From NCBI GenBank assembly GCA_936440205.1, contig OW387142.1, positions 14,846,736-14,910,735 on the forward strand: a stretch of DNA of 64,000 bases. The letters are read 5' to 3'. The notes beneath the pieces were generated by a model. The model saw only the letters and a list, made by a program, of their open reading frames with translations, ran no database searches and was not told the origin of the DNA. Positions 12,401-23,697 of the stretch are shown piece after piece. Position 1 is the stretch's first letter. Every line of letters begins with the position of its first letter. The position numbers and the translations under genes were made by a program. This DNA is from Lepidonotus clava (lineage: Eukaryota; Annelida; Polychaeta; Phyllodocida; Polynoidae).

Positions 12401-13211
12401 AGACATTGAAGGTTCCACTTCGCAAACACGTAAGAAAGGTGTATGTTAAAGGAATGCATGGTTTGGCCTATAGCTCGCTTGCAATTGATCCCAAATAAGA
12501 TTAATATGTTTTCATCTTTTACTGTGTGAGATTAGGGTACTGAATATAAGGTTGTCAACGTCCATTCAGACTGAAACAGAGCAACGTTTGTTTCTATATA
12601 TGGCATGTCACTTCTTGAAATATAACTAGGGTAACATATAGATAAGTATAGGCCTGTTTCTGTAAAACAGGTCAGGTATAACATATGAAATGATGCGGAG
12701 TCAGTTGGGGTTGGGAAAAAATGGTGTCACAGGTGGGGTATAGAAATGGTATTCAGGAATGCCTTTCTTGTGGTTGTCCAACGGCCGCTGGTCAAGAGTG
12801 TGTAAAATTATAAACAGAGGTGTATGGTATTGGATGACCGATTTATACATACAGGGTCATAACGTCAACATGTTAAGGTCATAGTAACACAAAAAATTGG
12901 CATAGTCATGAAAAGCCAATTAACTAAGACAAAATGATTTAAGAATAGATTATGAGATACAATGTCATTTTAGATGTACTTATGGATTATGCTTTAATGG
13001 GAGTGAAATTGGTTTGATAATTGATAGAAGTCATTGGTAAGATATAAATACATTTTCCAACACATAATTATGTTGAAGTAATATTGCAAAGAAGTGCAAA
13101 TAGAGTTTGAGAGGATTAGTATAATCTGTTCAGCCATTGTTCACTTAGACATGATCAAACCATTATTTCATCTCATGTATCATAGACATACTAAGGGAGA
13201 ATTTATAGAAA
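9489..13211. other. Non-coding stretch with minor repeats
   Basis: No gene. It holds a GTTGACTGT triplet repeat (about 10727-10759), a 32-bp tandem duplication (11378-11441) and two TGACGTCA palindromes (11229, 11455). CATTAGAGCGGC at 12339-12350 is shared with the hairpin cluster near 58.9 kb. Confidence 0.45.
11378..11441. repeat. 32-bp tandem duplication
   Basis: Two adjacent units start ATGGATTTTGC and end GTTGAAAATAA, with one base difference. Confidence 0.9.
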
Positions 13212-13394
13212 TAGTGAGTGAGTGAGTAAGTGATGGATGTTTTACGCCGTACCGACAGCCAGGGTAATTTTCAGAGCGAAAACAAGTTGGGACGAACTCT
13301 GTCTTTGGTGTTTGTATTTATGAGATGAAGGTGACAGGGCAGGCAAACAGCAGCGGATCAAAACCTGGAAATCATTTTTGCTGTACCTCATCCC
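13212..13394. repeat. Left part of a (GTGA)n-started repeat, split by a MITE
   Basis: An AGTGAGTGAGTGAGTAAG run leads into TTTTACGCCG at 13240-13249. This start resembles a dispersed repeat type common in molluscs. The sequence appears to continue after the MITE at 13661-13735, where GGGAATTGAACCC looks like a reversed tRNA B box. The class (SINE or MITE) is uncertain. Confidence 0.4.
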
Positions 13395-13398
13395 TTAA

Positions 13399-13660
13399 GG
13401 GCCGTACCCACTAGGCGACGGGACGTCGGCTGACGCTGACGTCCGTCGGCCGTCGACGTAAAATTATCAAACATGCTTGATATGGAACTGCGGTCCCGTC
13501 AGCGGTCCCGTCAGCGCCGACGGCCGACGCCGACGCCGACGGGACCGCCGATTGTGTGTTGGTATGGACACCAAAGTGGGCCGACGCCGACGCCGACGGC
13601 CAACGCCAGCACCGACGCCGACACCGATTCAGCAAAAAGTGGCCTAGTGGGTATGGGGCT
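13399..13660. mobile_element. CTAGTGG-end MITE, long member (262 bp, CpG-rich core)
   Basis: Inverted ends share TACCCACTAGGC (left) and its complement GCCTAGTGGGTA (right). The flanks are TTAA on the left and TTAG on the right, consistent with a TTAA target duplication. The core is a GC-rich array of GCCGAC-type hexamers (13516-13624), unlike the surrounding AT-rich DNA. Open frames here on both strands are products of the hexamer array. Confidence 0.65.
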
Positions 13661-13735
13661 TTAGTGAACCCAGACACCAACCGGGAATTGAACCCAACGA
13701 ACCACTTGGTCAGTACTGGGTCCCCCTATCATCAC

Positions 13736-15210
13736 CTTCTATGATCAGCAGGGGCTACTGAGGGCCTATATTTTTCCGAGGAGCAGAAGCCCCACCCCGA
13801 TACCCCCACAGGGGTATAGAAATAAGACTAGTTATAATAATGATGACAAACAAATTGTGTATCAATTCTTTAGATTGTACATTGCTCCCATCATGCAATG
13901 TGATAAGGAAATGGGATAAATTTGTAATAGAAGTCGTTCACATGATCATTCCCATTGATATAATGCTTATATAAATACTATAACACCGAATGTGATCAGC
14001 TAGTCTTCACTTGCTTTACATTTATACACAACACTTTATATTCCCAAGCATATTTACTGTTGACTTTACCTAGCATGCTTGGCCGAACCTTAGCATTCAT
14101 CCCTGACGTAAACAGGTAAACAGGCATTGTGTACCTCCCATAAGATGGATGTACACAGCCATAAACTAGTGCAAATGATACTCCTCACCTGTAGAACCTG
14201 TATGGGCGTTGATTACAGGTGTAACATTCTCCCAGCAGGTAGCCAGTATAGAGACTCAGGGCCCGACTGCAGTGCCCCCTGTGGTCACTCATCGACACTA
14301 ACAACCCAGTATAATACATCAAAATGGCAAAAGGGTGCGGGTTCTATGCCTCTGTTGGCAGGTGAATATCATATAGTGGTTCTGTAATGAAAAATATAAT
14401 ACGCTTTTTATTCTTTGACGTGTGCAAGAATGCTGCAAAGGCAAAAAAGTGATGACAACACATGTCGAGAAATGTATATATAGAACTCCTGTACGTATCT
14501 TATGATAATAAGATAGTTACACAAGTGCACTCGTATCACCTAAGATAAACTATTAGCAAGAGAAAAGAGAAGCGAATTAGATGTCTTTCAGGAAAACATC
14601 GTTTTTTTTTATATGTTAATAGTATTAACATGGCCGTGAAACAAAATCAATGATTAACCCTCTTTCTTTGCATGGCTAGGGAAAGGATTCATATAAAGAA
14701 CTAAGTAGATTCAAAACAATCTAGATATTCTTTTAATTAAAATAACAGCTGCAGGTAGAAATCCCTGAAATATAGCCATCACAAGGAAAGTACGAAGTAA
14801 GAAAATCACATAAACATTGTTCACCTTTAATGGAGGAAAATACTCTACAGAGTTACATTCTTTTCCGTTTGTTTTCACCCACGTGAGGCTTAACTGTCCA
14901 AAGGGGATTTTCAATTGTTCTTTTTGTAACCTTACGCCCACGGTCCCACTAGCCTTTTTATACTTAAACTGAGATAATTCTGTTTGTCTTTTCTCCGCAT
15001 GACACACTGTACAAAATACCCAATAGTACATAACGTCACAGCGGGACCTCTCGACCATCTGGGACAAGATGTAGACCTGTCAGCAGTTTTTTGTAATCAT
15101 TTTTCTTGTCGAACAACATTTTTACCTCCCAGAAAGTAAGCATAATATATGATGATAGAAAAAGGATAGTTTTAGCCATTGCCACGAGGGGGAGCCACGG
15201 TATACTTGCA
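13736..15210. other. Non-coding stretch
   Basis: No gene or clear repeat. A minus-strand frame of 118 codons at 14711-15067 is the longest and shows no family features. Confidence 0.4.
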
Positions 15211-15267
15211 CCCACCATACCGTATAGCATCAAGTGCTATGGTGGGTATGCTATACGGTATGGTGGG
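15211..15267. repeat. Perfect 20-bp-arm hairpin
   Basis: CCCACCATACCGTATAGCAT (15211-15230) and its exact complement ATGCTATACGGTATGGTGGG (15248-15267) flank a 17-base loop. The loop itself repeats TGCTATGGTGGG. Confidence 0.9.
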
Positions 15268-15835
15268 CTATGGCACCTGCTATCATTGTTACCTGTGGTA
15301 TTAATTTAGTGGGCCGAAGAAGGCTTTCAACTAGATAGGGTATTAGGAAAAAGTTGACACCAGAGGACAATGGTAACATATATAGCTGTATAGCATTTAT
15401 ACCAAAATTTCTTAAGAGTGACATAAGACATATGAATCACCCATTTTCCTTGTTTCCTTGTATTAAATGATTCAAAGAAACTGAAATAAAACAAGGTACG
15501 AGGATGATGGTGTTGAATATATATCAAATATAGCTATAGCATCATGTAGTTCTAACCAAAAATGTTAAGAGCCGTTCTTACCAGTGACTGACAAGAGTTT
15601 GGTTTCTTAACCTAACAGATGTTTTCTCACAAACTCCTGACCCATATCAATTTCCCGCAGTTACCACGTTACAGCAATCTTTTATGCATTGAAAGCGCAG
15701 AAAATGAAGTGTACCTGTCTTGATAAAGTTTCGGGATCAGTAGTCAATACAGCAGAGATAAGAAATACAATGCGCTTGTGTGACGGGATGCGTTGGGGTT
15801 GCTAAAAGTGATTTTAAGTCCCTAATAGTTGAAGA

Positions 15836-15874
15836 AAGACCACGTGGCGATCACGAAACCGGCTGTGTGACCTT
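15836..15874. repeat. GACCACGTGG motif copy adjoining the fold-back
   Basis: AAGACCACGTGGCGATCACG followed by TGTGACC matches 17706-17740, where the same order (CACGTGG, GATCACC, TGTGACC, TGT-TGCA) recurs. It seems to be the left part of a dispersed element whose other part is the fold-back. Confidence 0.5.
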
Positions 15875-16054
15875 GTATGCATACAATTTGTTGAACCCCT
15901 TTCAGAACTAGAACAGTGGAGTTTCTTAAACTTCTATAATAATTATATAACATTAAGTGCGATGGATGTAACTTCTATAATAATTATAGAAGTTTAATAA
16001 ACTCCACTGTTCTAGTTCTGAAAGGGGTTCAACCAACTGTATGCATACACGGTC
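15869..16054. repeat. 186-bp fold-back element
   Basis: Arms of about 70 bp begin GACCTTGTATGCATACA on the left and end TGTATGCATACACGGTC on the right. They pair with very few mismatches around a short centre near 15945-15980. The right arm also contains its own small palindrome (TTCTATAATAATTATAGAA). No coding capacity; probably a fold-back MITE. Confidence 0.85.
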
Positions 16055-16675
16055 CCCCCATACTTATTATGGGGCTATCCACTTAGATATCATTCTCTTG
16101 AATTTGAACTACAATTTGAACTATTAAAGGTATTAGTTAGTAGATTAAATGTACATCCTTTGAATAGGAAGAGTCCAACAGGGAACCCACAAACCCTAAT
16201 AGGGCTGGCACCCCAAGGCGTATAATTACAACTTATCTGATAGTTAGTCATAATTAGACCTATTAAGATTATAAGTGTACCCGAAGAAGTAGGGCACCTG
16301 TCCCCTGATTTAGGTACATAGTCATACATGCGATGGAAATGATATTAGAGATTCTTCTGTACAAGGGCCGTGATAACGAGTTCCGGGGGTACAGTCGTGC
16401 CCTTTACTTTAGAAATCAGGGCCCCTCAGTACATTTGAGGATCCCCATCCTCTGAATGAATCTATACCATAGATGGAACCAAAATTAGTGGAGGATTTAG
16501 AGGGGGGCGCCCCCTCCTTTTTGGGGGGGGGGGGGGGCGGACAAAATTTAGCTTTTTTAAATTTAGCTTTTTTAATGTAAGATTCTGGATGCTCCTTGGT
16601 TGTGTCTGATAACCCCGAGACACATTCAGTTTTTAACCCATATTGGACCCCATCCACGGTACGTAATAGGCGCGC

Positions 16676-16677
<2 letters not shown>
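16055..16677. other. Non-coding stretch with G-run
   Basis: It contains a short degenerate GGAGGATTTAGAGGGGGG start and a G run at about 16524-16539, perhaps a decayed relative of the G/C-rich MITEs, followed by a 15-17-base duplication AAATTTAGCTTTTTT. No gene. Confidence 0.4.

Positions 16678-16741
<64 letters not shown>
16678..16741. repeat. (TG)n microsatellite, about 32 units
   Basis: Uninterrupted alternating TG, with TTTGTGTTTG decay at the right edge. Confidence 0.97.
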
Positions 16742-16744
<3 letters not shown>

Positions 16745-16759
16745 TGTTTGTGTATGATA

Positions 16760-19700
16760 CTATTTGCCGAAATTGAGGCATAATCAAATTATTCCATATG
16801 CCAGTGACTAGGAAACATACCATACACCTGAAGGTAGGATATAATATCATTAAAAAGAAGGATATCGCATCCAAAAAGATTGATGCCCTTGGAAATTGTA
16901 ATTGAAACTGCCACTCATAAAAACAACATTATACAATTCACTTTCATAAAAGCCATAGTGGTATTAAACTGCAATGTTCAACCAACCACACAACAATTTA
17001 ACAACTGATCACCCGGGTGCACATACTCTTGCAATTTGTATAAAGCTGCTTTACTTTGCATGCTCCTCAAACTATTGGTTTTCACTATTGTGGGTAAATG
17101 TGGGTGCAATAAACATTAGAACATATGCTGTGATACCCCTTTCAGAATCCTTTCAGTAGCTGCACCTTCTCTAAAAATATTTAGTCACAAATCAAACCGT
17201 GTCTTCGCGACACGCTTCAAGGCACAAATATAACACAGGAGAGATATTATCTGAACGTCAAGTCAGGTATAGGGCCCACATGCATAGAATACCTTTGGTT
17301 TGTACTTTTTTTTGTGCGGGAGGGGGATAGCCTTGAGAGGCAAGTGGGCAAAGTGAACGCAGTTTAAGTGTATGGAGGGCTGAAAGTAAATGTGGATGAT
17401 CTATGTGTAAAAGAAGGATAGTGTAATCTGTACTATGGCAAACTGGGGCTATAATAAGCACCAATCATCGAAATAGAAAAGATATTTAATCTATAAGACG
17501 TTGTGCAGATGACGTCACAACAGCAAGATAGAGGCTGGGCGCCATCTTGGTGATCAATTTAGATTCCTTATTTTTAACATTTTACAAACATCTTGAACAC
17601 TTATTTTGATTAAATGTATCTAAAATAATCATATCCTATCATAATGAAACACTTATATCATATACAATTTATTATTTCAATATAGATGTTATAGCCATGT
17701 GGTCATAAAGACCACGTGGTGATCACCAAAATGTGACCATGTCTGCACAAGGTCTATAGGCACATCTTTCATACATTTTCTCAGGTGGTCAATGTTTTTG
17801 AATCACATGTTCTCACGTTTCCTCTTCTCCATAATATATAGTGTATGGAATCATGCGTAATGTCAATGGTACAGGAATTCGCCTATAATTGTATGGGATA
17901 AAATGGAAAGCAGTGTAGCAGAACTATTCCCCCAATAACGTACAGAATAGGGGGAAATATTACATGAGATAATTACACTTATATTGCATCTTACCTTTGA
18001 ATATATATCATGAAATCATACTTTCTATCCCATCCCAAAATTCTTGGATCCCTGCGTAGGCTACATGTACAATAACTCAGATATCCTATAATATCGTATT
18101 TTGTGGTGAGGAGCGTTTTGAAATATCATCAATATTCTTGTAATGTGACAACTAATGAAGTCAAATACGACCTATTATGGGTTTTTTCTGATTATAATAA
18201 CCGATTGCTCACATAAGTTTCACACTCATCCATTTGAGCATTCAAAAGATATCAAATATTTTCGAAGTTAACTCTCGGTTTTCACTATCCCCACCCCACC
18301 CACCTGGACCAACACAGACCCACTCCTTAGTTCGGTATTTCTGTCAGTCTTCTCGTCAGCGCATGATGTCACCCAGCAAGGTGTCACTGTGGGCCATGCA
18401 TAAGGTCTGTGGCTTTAGGAGAGGCATGCCCCTGTGTTTGTTGTCAGGATCTGGCCTTTGAAAAAACATTCAATCCGACGGTCTCATGTTTTCTCTGTCT
18501 CATTTAACATTTTTCTCAGTCTGATTTCATTTATGCGTTGTGTGTCCTCCTTTTATGATGCGTTTTATCATCTTTCAAGAATCTCAATTCCTTTTATAGA
18601 ATTACACGATCCAGGGTACCTTCATGAAAAAGACAATAACATATTATATTTATAAAATTCTTTTATGTATACAATATGCTTGTAGTTAAACACAAGGATA
18701 CATATTGGAAAATATAGGAATGGTTTCTCTTCTTGTGAAGGCGTTTGAACAACCAATACCTGAATTGCTGGATAGGGATGCACTTACCCTATATATAAAA
18801 TGTATCTATACAGATGTATATATATACCCCTGTTCCATATCTCCTTTTGAAAAGGACGACCCCTATTCAGAACCCCCGCCGGTGATAGGTCATGGGCTGC
18901 AGTAGTATGAAACATGGATGACGCTCACAAACAAGGAATAATATAAGAAGGATAACAACCCGATCTATGTATCTATGATAGCTATTTTTAGGAAAGGAAT
19001 GTTGAGGGAATAGTTCCATTATTGGTAACTACTCATTGGCCCCACTGAAAACCTGAAAGGAAAAGGTATTTCAAAATTCAAGAATATGGTGAAGACATTT
19101 TGTCAGACAAATTTTGATTAAGATTGATGTAAGGACATCACTACTACCATTCATTCTTATATTCACCTTTGTATTATTACTATTGTTGTTTTCGTCACCT
19201 TTACATTGTACTATATGGCAATTAATCTGGGATATCATGTGTGCACGTCAACATACTAAATACAAGTTTCAAAGAAAAGATTGGAGATGAAAGAACTTGG
19301 GCGCAGCAATTTGATGCCTGGCCCATCCCGACGTGACACAGCTGTAATTATAGTAGGGTGTGTATAAACCTGGCAAGTCAATAGACACAGACCTTCAGAA
19401 CCTACCCATCCCCAGATCCATGGACTTTTAGTGACCTGGCTCTAGGGGTACTTTTCTAAGCATTTCAATGGCCAGGGCATTGATGGTAAAGCCCCTACAA
19501 GCCTAGTTGAGTGCCCTAGACACCCCTGGATACTGCTGCCCAAGTGGTCAAGGTTAGAGGGGCCTATAGGTCAACAGATGTGAGGGGGTCTACAACAGAC
19601 TGTACAGTCTGGTGGGATCATCTAAAGGTATACTATCAGTCACCTGATCTGTCTGAGTCCTACCTGGGGATTAGTAGCCCAAACTGACATCTGTATGCCT

Positions 19701-20250
19701 ATTATTAGTTGACAAGCCAACACCCAGTTGAAATGTGGAAGGTTTTGTTAGTTGATATAGGGGATTTACAATGCAAATTGGTAAAGAAGATTATGTTTGT
19801 TTAGTAGAAACTGTACTATTCATAAAAAGTGGACTATGAGCTTTTTATAACCAAGACCTTAATTCCCTTTATAAAATTGGGTGTTTGGGTGTGTGTTCTA
19901 AAGTTACACATTACCCTTACCAGTTGTAGTCTAATGCCAGTGGGTCAAACCCACTTACATCATTGTATAGTCTAACCTTTCTACACAGTAGAACACCTCC
20001 TTTGTCAAAGATTGATCTCAGTTGACTGGATGAGTTACATGAAATTTAAAACCGTGAACAATCTGTACTTACAAAGGGGAGATTTGGTTTGCACTTTAAT
20101 GTGCAGGGAGTCGGAAGCTCTATGTATTTGCTTTATTACACTTGCACCTGTAGTTAAAACATGCACTTTTGGATAGCCTGACCTTGTTGATCTTGTAAAC
20201 ACAACAACAGCCTCTATTATAGTGTGCTGCCATTTCAAGTTCTCTAGCGG
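16760..20250. other. Non-coding stretch
   Basis: No gene. It holds the second GACCACGTGGTGATCACC motif (17706-17740), a TGACGTCA at 17510 and otherwise unique AT-rich DNA. It may be intron of the gene at 23.1 kb if an upstream exon lies to the left. Confidence 0.4.
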
Positions 20251-20365
20251 CCTGGCTCTTGGAATTCCGAATTCCATTAAATAGACAGTCTGCTATTGAG
20301 TCTGTAGTTGTTTGGCTCCTGTAATACCGAATGTTCTATATAGACAATCTGTTATTGAATTTCTT
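20251..20365. repeat. 60-bp tandem duplication, diverged
   Basis: Units at 20251 (CCTGGCTCTTGGAATTCCGA) and 20311 (TTTGGCTCCTGTAATACCGA) align over their length, both carrying an ATAGACA-TCTG-TATTGA block. Confidence 0.8.
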
Positions 20366-23104
20366 TTTATCAGGACAAAAAATAGATATAAAAAAGTTAC
20401 TGCTTCACTGCCCCTTTAAGTATTGTTCCTGCTTTAAGATCTATATTAATTACTAATGTGATTTAAGTTACTTGGTGATATTAAATTGTATGATTATCTT
20501 TTAGCTTTGTGAATCAAATTGTTCGATCCCTCAGTGGTTTCTTATTGCTGTCAGTCAGTATGATCTCCTTTTATCGCAGCTCTTCTTTCTTTTTGTTAGA
20601 TGTTCCTAGATTAAAAGATTTCGTTTTGACAATGTTATTCTAACTATAGATAAGTTCCCAAGGAAAAGTTTAAGTCATAGAATCGGAGGTCACACCTACA
20701 TTGACAAAAACTGTGTAGAAGATTTTGTGGAAAATCAGATAATAGTTTCATTTGTCAAAAGCCGGCGGCCCTATTGTCCGTCTTATTATGGGAGTCCCCA
20801 AAGGTAAAGTTACAATCACCAATTCAATCTAACTGTAGTGGCTGGACAATAAGCCTCAATAGCCCCAATAATGAACAGAGTTGGCTAATTTTACGTCACC
20901 CCATTATCACATCCACTTAAAGCTGAACACCAAACAGGGTCTTTTACCTCCGCCGTAGTTTTTATCAGGTGCGCAAAACAAAAGTGTTTCCACTCCCACT
21001 GCCCCCAAGTGATCATTTCTGGCGCCATTTCAAAGATTCAAAAGCACAGATATGACCACTGGACCCTGCCTTATGTAAAGGTTTTAGGTCACAGGTGTAT
21101 TTTGGTAGGGTGCATGGAGCTGAACAAACTTCTGGTTAGCAAACTGGGGGATTGTGTGGGCACACTCTGTCTCGGTGCACCCCCACCAGTGGCCGGGTCC
21201 CCCCAGGTATGTAGGCCGTGGACTGAATGCTCGGTGATCCGTGACCTAAGGCATGTGGCGTTATGTAGGGGTGGGATTACAGCGACTGGATCAGGCACGT
21301 TTCAAACACCGAGCTAGGTTTCCTTTGGCAAATTCTGAGGCCAAATATGAACTGTTCCCTACCTTAGAAATGTTTGAATGTTTCCAGACAAAGAACATTG
21401 ATTTTGAAAATATCCTCCTATTAAAGAAAATGGTCAAGATATGTGATGTGAAAGTAAAAGGAGATTATTGAAGTAGCATGTGGTACCTTTTGTATGTAAG
21501 TGGACTGAGATCCTTTGAGTGACCGTATTGAATTTCAATCTTTATTCAGTAAGTAAACAGTGCTACATGTTAACCACCTGATCAGGCTTCTCGTTACTAA
21601 TCATAGGGTAAGAAACGAACACAGCTCACTGACTCAACAACTACAGCACTTAAGGTGGTGGTTATGAAATGGGGCCATATACCTCTTCGAAAAATAAGTA
21701 TGCATGGCAATGCTCTTTTGTGCTGTTTTTGTCATATTTGAATTCATATGACGCAGTACATGGACTCCCTTATAGACAGTGGTTGTACGTGGGAAGAGGA
21801 AAGTATGTCATGATAATATAATGGATAAAAAGATCAAGAAGGTGGGAAAAAAGGATTAATGGTCTTGCAATTATCGCATAAAAAGATTGCTAATGGTTCA
21901 ATGAATGGTGACTCACTTCAGATAACCTGACTCATACTTATATTAGTTGTAGGTCTTGAATCAATGTAGTGAAATACAGCTAATCAATCATCTTACTGTT
22001 ATTGATCAAGTGGCCAAGCATACTCATATTGAATGCTATCATAAGGACTTGTTCCTACTTGACCTGTCTGAGTCACTTGAACCAATGAACATTGTATCTG
22101 ATCTACATGTTTTTATATTGGCAGTAGGTCCATCTTCCACACTAAGTGTATAAAACATACCACCAGGAAGAACTTAAGAATACCTTAACGATATAATAAC
22201 ACCACATGGAGGTTATGAAAATGACACCAAACATAGCAACAATACACCTCAACACATTACAATGTGTACCGGATTATATAGCTACACCATGTGGACATCA
22301 CCAATTTATCTAAATTATTGGTTCAGAAAGGACATCCACATTTGGTAGGTGGGTTGTTACTGTATCATATATGATACCTTCAGACATAACCTATATCTAA
22401 GGGTGATATATGTCAGGGGTACGAGCTGTTAGCTCCTAGTCAAGGCGGAAACCTATAATTAGCTTATGGTCCAACAGACTTCTAGGTCAGGGGGTTGTTC
22501 TCGTTAAGTGTTAAAGTTGAGCCCTCAGGGGACATTCCTACATCTTTTGAAGGTGGCCAATAGTGCTGCTAGCCAATGATTTCCTATCATGGAGCGCTTT
22601 GATCGGAATAGAGACATTTTGCCTGGAGGTTGTCTCGATTCATTGCTTCAGGCTGTTTGTCAGTAGCTTGGGAAGGTTCCTTATTGCTTTAGGTAACATT
22701 TGCATGTACTTGAACTTTCCTCCAAAGATGTACCGAGTGCTTCCCTGTTAGAGATACGTTTTTACACCATATCACATTGTGCGCATATTTTCGATTATAT
22801 ATGGTAATATTTGGTGAAGAATAATTGTATCAACCTGCATGTATAAGAAATAATTCATCTACTTGTAATTAAATTAAAATAGTTTATATATTTTATTTTT
22901 ATAGCAGTTTTAACGATTATTTTTCAACAACATTGTAGCTGTGTTTATGGAAGATAATTGTTGTAGTTATAAAGCCGTAGGATATCGTATGGAAAACTTG
23001 TAATTATCGCTCAGGGCAAACATAATAATTATTATGATATCAATTCAACAGTGTAGACAAGTATCATTATTCAAAGATTTTTCCTATCTTTAATGATGGA
23101 TTCT
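20366..23104. other. Non-coding stretch, probable intron of the giant-exon gene
   Basis: It lies just upstream of the acceptor at 23123. The only exon-like piece is 21114-21206, an ATG frame ending in CAG|GTATGT. Splicing it to 23124 would meet a TGA after four codons, so it is at best non-coding leader. The rest is AT-rich with no gene. Confidence 0.4.
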
Positions 23105-23123
23105 CTCTTTTTGTATTTTCCAG
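23105..23123 (+). other. Putative 3' splice site before the giant exon
   Basis: The run is T/C-rich (CTCTTTTTGTATTTTCCAG) and ends in CAG at 23121-23123, immediately before a change to more GC-rich sequence. It fits the animal acceptor consensus. It implies at least one exon upstream, which may lie outside the window or be unrecognised within it. Confidence 0.5.
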
Positions 23124-23697
23124 ATTGAGAGGATGTGAATGTGGTGCATTGAAGAGGAGGATTTCGGTCCGAGGCATGACCCCGACTGCAGGCCGGTCTC
23201 CTACCAGACCATGGCCACCAACTCTATGTAGGAGGCTCACAGCTGACCAGAATCTGAGGCTCGCTTCAATACATACGTGTTGGGACTTTTGATAAACCTT
23301 TGGGCCAATATTTCATCCCCCAAACCCAGCCCAATGCTTTGTTCCTCAATTCCCAAATCGGCTCACAATATCACACAGCAAATAGAATTGCAGTGAAAGA
23401 TATACATACATTTTCATATTTACAGCTGTGGTATATTTTCGACGGAGGAAAATCCAATCTAACAAACCCGCACACACCGAACAAGGTGTATATTTTCTCA
23501 CTGCAGTGCCCTAGGATTACCCAGATAAAACAGAAACCCTTGAACCACTCCAATTGCTTGTGGCATTTTTCCCAGGCCCTATATACATTTGGATCCCATG
23601 AATTGCCCCCACGGGCCCTGAGCCCCCTGGAGCAGGATCCAGTCAGGTCTGTTGTAGCAGGACACACATTGGGCGAAGTTAGAGCTGGACATTAAAC
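23124..23697 (+). other. Putative 5' leader part of the giant exon
   Basis: A pyrimidine-rich tract ending CAG at 23121-23123 is a good 3' splice site, so the exon probably starts at 23124 and an upstream 5' exon lies further left. The frame of the main protein is closed here by a TAG near 23682, so this stretch is untranslated for that protein. It contains several upstream ATGs. Other possible acceptors are seen near 23330, 23511 and 23577, any of which could shorten the leader. RNA reads would decide. Confidence 0.55.
23300..23695 (+). CDS. Upstream open frame (131 codons) in the leader of the giant exon
   Basis: This frame runs from ATG 23300 to a TAA at 23693-23695, two bases before the main ATG at 23698. 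Its product matches no family I know. Its last ~38 codons, after a possible acceptor at 23577, are more GC-rich and protein-like than the first part. If the leader is transcribed whole, initiation here would reduce or modulate translation of the giant protein by termination and reinitiation. It could also be chance; stable translation of the peptide is not supported. Confidence 0.25.
   Translation: MGQYFIPQTQPNALFLNSQIGSQYHTANRIAVKDIHTFSYLQLWYIFDGGKSNLTNPHTPNKVYIFSLQCPRITQIKQKPLNHSNCLWHFSQALYTFGSHELPPRALSPLEQDPVRSVVAGHTLGEVRAGH

Noticed and set aside
13411-13744. Overlapping frames of 62-89 codons on both strands
   Set aside because: They are made by the GCCGAC hexamer array of a MITE core, which lacks stops in several frames.
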